Source: Eutreptiella sp. 'Long Island Sound 2002'
Lineage: Eukaryota; Euglenozoa; Euglenophyceae; Eutreptiales; Eutreptiaceae
DNA length: 64,000 nt
Reading direction: 5' to 3'
Assembly: GCA_964036045.1 (NCBI GenBank)
Contig: OZ038380.1
Span: forward strand, 172,969,529 to 173,033,528
Position 1 is the stretch's first letter, and every line of letters starts with the position of its first letter. Under the pieces are notes generated by a model that saw only the letters and a list, made by a program, of their open reading frames with translations, had not been told where the DNA came from and did no database searches. Position numbers and translations under genes: made by a program. Shown in pieces: positions 1-8,646 of the stretch.

Positions 1-3000
1 TAACCACCTGCAGTGAAGTCAGCATTAGCCCACAGTTCGAAATTAACAAACGAGGTAATCATTTCAATACTGAGGTTCATGAAATACCTGGAGGTTCCTG
101 TGCCCAACCGGTCGAGGGATTTACAGATAGTAGAAATGGCAAACCAGGTGATGGGATTCCTACTCTTACGGTTATCTCTAAGCACAGACACACAGTACAT
201 CACACTGTCGAGCACACGATCCTTCGGGATCTCTGAATACATATCAACCATATCAAGCTCCAAGCCAGCCCATGGGACACAAATCTTTATCAGCGGCTGA
301 CAAAGCAGAAACAAATAACCCTTTTGCGTCATACATAGAGAAAATTTCAAAATTGGTGTCCATGTCACCCACGAATCGACACAGAAGGGAGAGTGCCCGT
401 GATGCAAGTTTGCCAATTTTTGAAGCCGGATGACTGAAATGGGAAATGACAATTCTAATCTTCAGGATGCCGTCGGCTTCCTGAGATTTAGACTTGATCA
501 GGATTTTTGCACTGGGTGCCTTTGAATGTTTACTGGGGGGCTTCCATCGGGCACCGAGAATCGGGCGCCACGTTTGGATAAGTCCAGAAGAATACATCCG
601 CTCAATGATAGTATTACGCAGGAGGTTTCGTGCTAAAAAGACAGCGCCAAAAGCATGCAAGACTTGGTACTTCACATTTTGTAATATGTGTGCCTGGAAC
701 AACTGGGCCCAGTGGACAGTGCATACAACAAACAGCAACCCCGGATTTTTATCAGCAAGTAAAAAACGGAAGTTATGGTCCTGCTGACGTAGTGCCTGCA
801 GGTGCTCAGGATTCACTCGAGGGTCAACCGATGTTATCTCATCATCATAGGCATGAAAAGCTGCCTCAGCCATTGAGCGAGATGCAGACATAGCCTCGTG
901 TTCAGGAACTCCTGGCAATTGTCGCATAGTGGAATACACGGAGGAAGACAAACCATGGACGCATGACAACAAGGGGGCAACTGTAGAATTTTGGGCATTC
1001 TGCCGTAACAATCCAGCTGAATCACCCAGAATCAGTTGTAAGTGCTCACATGTGGATCGGGATACAATATGGCTGATGGGAGGAGGGCAACACAAAGGTG
1101 ACTCCACACAGGCGCAACCCTGTTTCAGGCAACGCTGCAGTAATCCAGGAGTGAAACGGAACTGCGAGTTCAGAACCCAGTCAGCCACCTTTTTCGTTTT
1201 ACACCGAACCACCTTGATACGATCCGCATAGAAGGATTTCAGGGGGGTAAAACACTTTGAATCGAGCAAATGCTGGCGCATCCGTTGCTGAACAAAATCA
1301 GCAAATGCTGCTGAAGTATTGTTGATTTTTAACAGCAGGAAGCGTCTCAGCACGATGCCACACTCGCGCCCTGTCCGGGCCTTCACCTTTCTGAAAAGAC
1401 GTTCCCATAGACGGTGTTCAACCGTACCCTGCGATTCGTGGAGGATTGAAAATTGTTGCTCCAGGGATAGGGAGGATCGTAAACACGACACCTCCTTCTC
1501 CACTGTAGTGGAATCAGTCATACTCAACACAGTGGGCGGGTATAATTTGCCTCGGCCCAACTTGGCCCAGTCTTTGGAAGAAAACTGGGGTAGGCGGCTA
1601 TTTAGTAATTTTATAGCATGGCGTTGCCACCACTGTTCACGGGAGAATACCCTAAAAATAGAGCATAGTTCCAGTGGACATATACCCCAGCGGTGTGCTC
1701 CAATCCGGGACATATATCTATACATTGCATGGGCGTTGGACTTACCTGAGGCACACTTCAGCATAGCCAGGATATGCTCCCTACCACGATCACTAATGGG
1801 TCGCCCGATGGAGGCGGACCCATTACTGTTCCACCGAACACCAAACAAACGGACTGCAGTTTGACCCACCATACCAATGTACACTTCGGCCGTTTCCATG
1901 GAAAAAACCATATAACAACCAATAACAGGTTCAAAGACAGATACTCTGGCACAGCAACCACGGGGGTTACAAAACCGTAAAATGTGTCGGATCCACTTCG
2001 CATTACACAGGGGCAATAATTGGTTAATTCGGTCAAAGGACTCAAAACTTGCACCCCAATCGCGGGGGGACGCATCAAGGGCACGTTTGCGGGTAATACA
2101 CTCATCCTCCCAAGCAGATTTCCAAATTGTCGACAGGACCTTTTTTGACAAAGGTTGGAGGTGAAGGGGGGTATGACATAATTTGGTCTTGTACTTGAGC
2201 TTAAGTGTCTGACCAAGCATCTTCACAATGTCATGGTTGTCAACAGGGTCTGTATCGAACGCACAACGACTCTGCAAGAGGAAGCCGTGAATATGTGAAC
2301 ACAATTTGGTGGTCATAGCATCTGCATTGTACGTAGGCACACGGGCGTCCGTGATATGGAACAACGGTGCAATGACGGATGGATGTTTTTGGTGGCCACA
2401 GAGAAGTAAATCCATGCATCTCCTAGTGGCGTCGGTAACTAAAACAACAAAACGGAGAGGGCGCGCATCGCTCAACACCGCGTCCATGATTCGTTGACAT
2501 GCCTTAAACATCCAAGCGTGATGGGTGTCAACCCACAACACCCCACCTTGTACAGGGCCACACAGGGGTGAACCATCAAAAGAACACCAAACCTCATCAC
2601 CATAGTAAGGGGAAGAGAAGTTGTAGAAAGGGGAGAAGGCAGCGGAGGTGGCGATCCCAAAAGGGATACGGAATGTGTCAGCGACCGCAATGGCTAGTGC
2701 CGACGGAGGCCCACTTTGTATGGATGCCCCATGCAATTGTCGTCCATAGGACTCGTACAACATCAAAAAATTGTTGCAAAACACCTCGGTCATAAGGCGG
2801 GAATCATGGATCTTCTTCGCACGGCAGTACAAAGAAAAAAGCCGTCTACAATGGAGATTAGCGCAACATTTTGCCACCACACTAGCGTATGAAGGCGGGG
2901 TCTTGTCAGAGGCGGGGACAAACAATTGCGGAGGAAATAGGTTTCGAGCAGTGAGGTAGGTACTCTCATGCCAAGGACACGGGTCAACAAACACAGCATT

Positions 3001-3132
3001 TTGTATCTGTTTGGAGAGTTCGTTCAATTTCTTCATGCTAGCACCCAAACGTTCAGAAAATTCTTGGCAATGTCCGGAAAATGCGGAAAGATGTGAAGAG
3101 AGCGACTCGTGAACAACATTTGACAAATTCAT
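1..3132 (-). pseudogene. PLE ORF2: MTase-like region, GIY-YIG endonuclease, reverse transcriptase (frameshifted, cut by window edge)
   Basis: The ATG is at 3132-3130 and the frame stays open for 959 codons to a TGA at 253-255. Residues about 160-290 resemble the PCIF1 methyltransferase domain in layout: SPFYNF, a Gly-rich turn, then a hydrophobic strand FVVLVTD, but no NPPF. A GIY-YIG domain follows at about 397-500 (IGCYMVFS, VYIGMVGQ, then YRYMSRIGAHRWGICPLELC), then a Cys-rich stretch (CLKQGCAC, CC) near 690-720. The PLE RT N-terminus follows, with LLADKNPG near 805 and KIRIVISHFSHP near 905. RT motif A (LDMVDMYSEIPKDR) is read at about 262-220 in another frame, so a +1-type shift lies near 256-285. 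Coding then continues in that frame past position 1. Endonuclease plus RT would carry out target-primed reverse transcription. GIY-YIG and RT assignments are firm; the MTase-like call is inference. Confidence 0.75.
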
Positions 3133-3202
3133 ATCTCACTAGCAAACTTAGATGCCCCAAGGTGGTCACCGGGGAGCAACAAAACTATAATGACCCACAA
3201 GG

Positions 3203-4699
3203 TCAATCTCTTTTGTAAGGTTGGGCACGAAGACGGGCAGTTTGGGATCGACCACGGGTATTTTGCACCTTGCCGCCGGCAGGGCTCTCTTCGATTGTGA
3301 TGGCATCCACCCCGGCCGGGCCATCGTTTACGGGTTTCGCACCCTTACCTTTTCCACGGCTATGGAGAATGCGATCAACAATATCATCTCCAAACTCCTT
3401 CAATTGCGTCGGTTGGTGCGCCACAAATCCATGGAAATCAGTGCTCAATTTTGCAACATGTGTCTTTACTTCCGCAACATCCGTCTCAAGTGCATGGATT
3501 TTTGTTTCGTGTTCTTTGAAACGTGAATTAGTGGCATTCCTTGCCTATTGCGCCACACGTTCCGCATACTTTTGGCTAGCCGTAATTGCCCTTGGCACAC
3601 GTTGAGCAGGAGCGTTGGTATCGGTCTTTTCCGGCGAAGACAACATGTCAATATCTTCGACATCATGATGCGTGTCATCATTCTTTGTATTAGCATTGTC
3701 TTTCTTGCGCACTTTTGGCATTTTGACTTCACCATCGGACTCGGACGTAGATGTCTCATTGCCGGCATCATCCACGTGGGTACCATCCACGCTTCGATCT
3801 TTTCCACGCCTCTTCATACCCGTTTTTTCTTTCTTCTTCTCTTTCACGTCCGTAGTCTTCTTGGTTTTCACCTTTGCCTCATCCTCCGGGGAAGTAGTGC
3901 AAGTGGAGCTTTCACATGAACCTTCCGTTTGAAGTGCCCAATCGGAAAGGGAAAGAGATGATCCACCTTCAACACCACATTTAAACGCCTCAATGGTCAC
4001 CTTGGATGCCATGTACGCAATACATGGGCCATCCTTAGGAATATCGCCACCGGAGTTGATAGCCTTCACGAGACGTGAACATGGACTCTTAGATGCAAAG
4101 ATAAAAAGGCATGAGACCAAGCAAAATGACTTGTTCCGTGAAGTGAATGGGAAAATACCCTCAAATTTGTTCGAGAATTTAGAGCCAAATGCATGAATTT
4201 CGTCAAAGGTAGCACGCGGGTCCCATCCAGCCGTCACAACCGTCAAGCCAATAGGCATCTTCCCTTTCCAAATAAGAGCATTGTTATCCTTCTTCACCGA
4301 AGCACCAAATAATCTCTCATGAAACAATGAATTGTCACGCTCTTTTTCAAGAATCCTCTTCGCCTCAAAGCACAAATCTTTGATTGTTTGGAACACTTCT
4401 TTCACATATGGGGCTTTGCAATCCGATGACTTGTGAGATGGATCACTGCATCTCCAACAAAGATTAAACGTCGCATAGGAAGTAAATCGGGAACCACGAT
4501 CATCCTTTCGAGAATAACGGTAGGAGCGTGGAGGAGTTCGGAAGCGTTCATCATATCCATAATCTCTATCACGGTTAGGTCCATGGCGGCGGTCATGGTC
4601 TCTGTCACGATCATAATCTCGATCATGCTCACGCCGGCGGTAGGAATCATCTCCATAGGAGCGGTAATCACGTGAATCTCTGGAACCACGATAAGACAT
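3203..4699 (-). pseudogene. PLE ORF1: Gag-like CCHC protein with one in-frame TAG
   Basis: The first ATG is at 4699-4697 and the frame ends at TGA 3205-3203, 70 bp before ORF2. The first 75 residues are extremely rich in Arg, Asp and Tyr (RDRD-type repeats). A zinc knuckle CWRCSDPSHKSSDC (CX2CX4HX4C) follows near residue 85, then a globular middle region that I do not recognise and a Lys-rich charged linker. An in-frame TAG at 3547-3545 splits the frame. Beyond it the same frame encodes a heptad-rich segment (FKEHETKIHALETDVAEV) and a basic Gly/Lys tail, so the protein originally continued. Whether the TAG is a mutation or is read through cannot be decided from one copy. RNA binding or packaging is inferred from the knuckle and the RD-rich arm. 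Confidence 0.65.
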
Positions 4700-5171
4700 A
4701 GCGTTCAAGACTTAGAATAATCCAAACCAACCAAAATTATGAAAGTTGTCGCAAAGTAGTCGCAAAGTAATTGTCAAGTAGGTGCAATCAATGAGGTACA
4801 CTCGGCCTTTCCTTGTGAGGGCGAGTTTGACGTAGATAAGCAAAGCAACAGGCAAATCACGGAAGAGAACTCATCAGGTACGATTCTGAAACACGTGAAA
4901 TCAGTAGAAAGCGTGCTCTGTGACAAACACAAATTCTCCAGCTATGTAAGCAACTGAAATCGTATGCAACAGATAACGAATTTCGTTCTCTCATTCCACC
5001 TGTTAATCAATGTAACCAATACTCAAAATCGACACAACCAAAAAATCAAGACTCAACATGACAGCGTGTACATGCGCGCGTATGCCCCACCGCGTAAGGC
5101 AGGCGGTTCAATGAGCGAAATAAAATGGAGACTGAGAATGCAAATTGAGGCAAATCACAGCCACTGTCATT
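4700..5171 (-). other. PLE 5' leader or junction sequence, no gene
   Basis: These 470 bp lie between the ORF1 start and the remnant of the B1 LTR. They contain a perfect tandem pair of an 11-mer (GTCGCAAAGTA at 4748-4758 and 4759-4769). No coding sequence is evident. The minus strand has CTGATGAG at 4877-4870 but no matching GAAA arm, so I do not call a hammerhead ribozyme. The exact PLE end is uncertain; 5171 is where B-family LTR identity begins. Confidence 0.4.
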
Positions 5172-5196
5172 GGGCATAAATCAAGGACATCTTTCC
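5172..5196 (+). repeat. B1 5' LTR remnant (last 25 bp)
   Basis: The stretch from GGGCATAAATCAAGGAC to CTTTCC matches the end of the B-family LTR (compare 56760-56784 and 41435-41459). Upstream identity stops abruptly at 5171. Confidence 0.75.
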
Positions 5197-5213
5197 GGTA
5201 GCAGAGACAGTCC
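5197..5213 (+). promoter_or_regulatory. B1 primer-binding site, initiator-Met-tRNA-like
   Basis: GGTAGCAGAGACAG directly follows the LTR end. GGTAGCAGAG matches the complement of the 3' end of common eukaryotic initiator Met tRNAs; only about ten bases match, so the tRNA identity is an inference. The same site follows the B2 5' LTR at 41460. Confidence 0.5.
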
Positions 5214-5278
5214 CTTGTGACCTTTTGAACCGACCCTGAGAAGAAGTGCAGCACAAAAAGCTCAACAACAAGTTCATC

Positions 5279-7487
5279 ATGTCCACGCCAAGCGTCAGGA
5301 CCTGGCCCATCAGAACTGTCCAAGTGCAAATTGGCAGCATGGCCCACCCTATGAGTGAACCACCTTACCGAGCTCCACAACATCTCAGTAGCGCATCTGG
5401 GTCCCAAGGTGATCCAGAACGCAGAAGGGCGGAAGAAAATAAAGGCCTTACCACCGAGGCCTTAGCAGCACACGGTGGAGACAGCTTCAGTCATCTCCAC
5501 AGATGCGTAGCTGCCTCAGTATCCAGATCCAACTGTCCGGCTTCATCCTCGACAGCGATTGAAGGCCCTGAGGAGTATGAGGAACTGAGGAAGAAGATGG
5601 ATGAGTACATCCTACATGAGGAGTACTACAAATCCATTCGTGGGGAAGATGGAGAGGAGCCATTGGCTGTACATGGATCCAGACCACGTACAGACCTAGG
5701 GTCCTACGCGCACTCTGGCCTGCCGTCCGACAGAGCCGAGACTGCATCCCTGCCAAGACGACCAAGACCTGAGTATCCAAGAGCATGTTGTCCAACCCCA
5801 AGGGCTCCCGAAGTGGGCCCGACTCGAGCTGAAGAACAACATCATCCAAGGCCAACCTACGGTGCCCTGGATCATACGGCCGAGCTGTTGGCCAAACTCC
5901 TGTCTGGATCAGAAGATCCAGATGTGACGGCCCTATCGGAGGCCATTAAGGCTAAACTGGGTATTGCTGAACCCTTACCCAAGCCAGAGTTGCCCTCTCT
6001 CTCTCCAGGACTGAGTACCCCTGGCCGAAGATCTTAAGAGATCAAGAGTCTCAAGGCTGTTGCCTAAGGTCACCTGCCCCAGCCCCTTTCACCCCCGTGC
6101 CAGGACTGTGCCTATGGCTGATCTACAGGACGTGCCTGTCACAGAGATTGAGAGAAGAGGGCTGTCAGCCCTGGCACCTCTTGCCGGCGCGTCGCCTTCA
6201 GGCCTAACTCCGGGGGGTGGGAAGACAGGCAGACCTATTGCCCAGGCGAACATCCAGCTGGAACTGCAGGAGTTCGACCCCAAAAATCTGCCCGAATGGG
6301 CAGAAGAATTTGCAGAGTTCCTTTTGCTGACTGGCCAATCCCATGTGGATGTGGCCACAAAATGTTCACTGCTGAAACGCTCATGCAAAAAGAAATTTTT
6401 GCAAAAACAGGTTAAACAGATTGTGGAAAACTGTTCTACCCGGGCAGAGGTACTCCTGAGGTTGGAGAAAACATTCCCAGTCTATGAGACTGACCTCAGC
6501 GTACGCACACAGATCGAGGAACTACCTATGCTCCCTGAGTTTCCATCCGCTGCGCGAATTTCCGAATATGTGTGCGACTTGGAGTACTTGTTTTCAAGGA
6601 TGAACGTGGGCTCCTACGGAGCCACTGAGCCCCACCTGTGGCTCATGACTAAGATCCCCCAACGTACGTGGGATGATTGCCGCTCCACCTCTGAGAGGAA
6701 GAGCAGGACCCACTCGTACGATGAACTGGTGGATCTCTTGATTGAGCTAGCTCTTGAGAGAGAGAATGACTCCCACATGGAAAAATTCCTCAAGAAGCAT
6801 TTGGGACGAGGTGGTACCCCTACCCCCGAACGCGGCGAAGGGAAAGGGCATAAAAATCCCACTAACGCCAACCAGGGAGGTGGTAAAGGGAGGGGTAACC
6901 TACGTGCCATGAATGAGGTTAATCCCGATGCAGGTACACCCCCCCTGTTCTACTTCAAACCTGTCAATGACAAGGGGGGACCTTGTCATGCCTCTGACTG
7001 CGATCTCCGCAGTGGCTGTATGCTGCAGATGAAACGTCAGCAGCATACCAAAGATGGGAAACAAGTGACCCATCAGGACCATTTCAGGTGTACCATCACC
7101 TGTGGTTACTGTGGCAAACGTCGTCACTACGAGGACGAATGCCACATCAAGAAACGCGAGAGTGACAAACTCAAGCGTCAGGAGGCAGAACGCCAGAAGA
7201 CCCAAACGCCCGCCAGAAATCCCCCGAATGGGGATAAAGGTGGTAACGGAGGTGGCAAGGGGGGTGGCAAAACTGGACCCCCTAACCCCCAGAGGCGCTC
7301 ATCAGCGCCCGTTGCTATACCCACTCCTGCTGCTACACCCGCTCCTGCCGCAGGTGACCCCAAAAAGCGCCCCCAAGGGGATAACGCTATCCCTGAGGGG
7401 AATGATTCTAAGAAGAGGCGCTTGGCCTGGATGGCCAAGTCTCTCATTGCTGCAGGGGTGGATGTTAAGTTCCCTGATGAGAAGTAG
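5279..7487 (+). pseudogene. gag: B1 gag, one frameshift
   Basis: The ATG at 5279 is in the same context as the B2 ATG at 41538. The N-terminal third is a polar, Pro/Ser-rich region. A capsid-like helical region covers about 6270-6770. A Cys/His cluster (CHASDC, then HFRCTITC) precedes the knuckle CGYCGKRRHYEDEC (CX2CX4HX4C) near 7100, and the C-terminus is basic and Gly/Lys-rich. An extra C in the run 6018-6021 (CCCC against CCC in B2) shifts the frame; the remainder is open from 6060 in the original frame. The gene ends in TAG at 7485-7487 and pol continues in that same frame. The role would be particle assembly and RNA packaging. Confidence 0.8.
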
Positions 7488-7748
7488 GGGGGCGGCTCCG
7501 AAGAGGAGGACTTGGTCTTCTGGATCCTCGTGAAAATCGGGGATCAGGTTTTTCGAGCGGTGCTTGATACCGGTGCAACACTTTCCATAGTGGCCCGGCG
7601 CCTGCGAAAGACTTTCAAGAAAACTAAGACCGTAGCCATAAGAGTAGGGGATGGGCGTACCATCCATTCCTTTGGGGGGGTCGATGTGACTATATGTCTG
7701 GGCGACGAAACCCTGACCCAACACTGCAGAGTGCTGGACACCGACGCC
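7488..7748 (+). pseudogene. pol: B1 pol, piece 1 (start of protease), cut by A1
   Basis: The frame continues directly from the gag TAG. It encodes FWILVKIGDQVFRAVLDTGATLSIV, the D-T-G-A active site of a retroviral-type aspartic protease, up to LDTDA. Here copy A1 begins, and the left TSD copy ACGCC (7744-7748) is the codon material for Asp-Ala. The rest of the protease resumes at 37711 with the second TSD copy. The piece cannot make protein on its own; its value is that it anchors the nesting. Confidence 0.85.
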
Positions 7749-8546
7749 AGTAAGAAAAAGTGCTTTTCCATTGCTTTGAGGCATACTCTAGTTGTATTAG
7801 AGATGCACTGAGCATCCATGCATTTTTATCTTAGTATTGGTCCCACCAAAACTGGTGATAACACATTTTGACCTATGTAACCAAACACCCAATCAGGATA
7901 TGGAGTGGACCCCTTAATCCCCTTTCAATGTGAAGCTATTCATCTTTTCCTGAGTTGACTGAGCACTGACATACCTAAAGTAGAGCCTATGAATTTATCT
8001 ATGTTTTTCCATGAATTCTTAGCTATCCTAGTGGTATGCACCCTAGGGGGCTGGGCACCTCTTTTTGAGAGGTCCTGGGTTCAATTCCTGGTCAGCCTAG
8101 CTAAGTAGGAAGATCCCATGTGACATGGCAGTGACCTCATCGCCACATACCATGCCACCTCAGCACATATGGGATCCAAAACAAAGAGTGCACATCTCCT
8201 GAGATGGCACTATGGAGAGAGAGTGACCATGGGGCAGTTTGCTAACTCTTTTCCAAAAACATTTCAGCTATCTTTGTGAATATGCATTCATTTGTGACCT
8301 GAGTTGCAGTTTCTGTGAATATCCAATCATCTTTCACTGTTTACACTGCAGCCCTGCATGCTTTGATCCTGAATTACCTTCTCCTTGCACACTTCTGGCT
8401 TGGGCTATCCTGGATGGACTTGGACTTACTGTATTTCAATAAACAAAAGCTTTTCATCTCCCAAAACAAGCAGCAGGACACCCTACAGCAACAGCAAGCA
8501 GCAGGAGAAGCAAAAACACAGTGCTGAAAACACTATAAACGTTTCT
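7749..8546 (+). repeat. A1 5' LTR (798 bp)
   Basis: It starts AGTAAGAAAAAGTGC and ends AAACGTTTCT, so its termini are AG...CT rather than the usual TG...CA. An AATAAA polyadenylation-type hexamer is at 8438-8443. A tRNA-like segment lies at about 8028-8100. The boundary is set by the TSD and by the matching 3' LTR. Confidence 0.9.
8028..8100 (+). other. tRNA-like (pol III A/B box-like) segment inside the A LTR
   Basis: CTAGTGGTATGC resembles an A box. GGTTCAATTCC (8078-8088) fits the B-box/T-arm consensus, and the flanking CCTGG repeats could form an imperfect T stem. All four A LTRs carry it (8028, 19151, about 29771, about 37192). I cannot fold a complete cloverleaf or name an anticodon, so this is a tRNA-derived relic or a chance match rather than a tRNA gene. 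Confidence 0.35.
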
Positions 8547-8562
8547 GGTAGCAAGAGGCAGC
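8546..8562 (+). promoter_or_regulatory. A1 primer-binding site, initiator-Met-tRNA-like
   Basis: TGGTAGCAAGAGGCAG overlaps the last base of the LTR. TGGTAGCA plus GAGG matches an initiator Met tRNA 3' end apart from one extra A. The same sequence follows the A2 5' LTR at 19689. Confidence 0.5.
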
Positions 8563-8646
8563 CTGTCTCTGCGCACCGGCAGCAACCCCGTGCCGTACAT
8601 CCAGTGCGCCGAGTACGGGCAAATATAAGCAGAAGGGTGAAAGAAG

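Larger units (their letters stand above)
1..5171 (-). mobile_element. Penelope-like retroelement with N-terminal endonuclease, left part outside window
   Basis: Two minus-strand genes lie head to tail: a Gag-like ORF1 (4699-3203) and a long ORF2 (3132 to beyond position 1). ORF2 carries a GIY-YIG endonuclease followed by a reverse transcriptase start (DKN-G motif, then LDMVDMYSEIP). This is the order of the permuted, Naiad/Chlamys-type PLEs rather than canonical Penelope (RT then endonuclease). The 5' side ends at about 5171, where the last 25 bp of a B-family LTR begin, so the PLE probably landed in the 5' LTR of B1. The 3' end is not in the window. One in-frame stop in ORF1 and one frameshift in ORF2 suggest a dead copy. 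Confidence 0.75.

Noticed and set aside
4862-4885. Hammerhead ribozyme on the minus strand (CTGATGAG at 4877-4870), expected in some PLEs
   Set aside because: No GAAA arm or closing stems at usable distance; the core motif alone is not enough.
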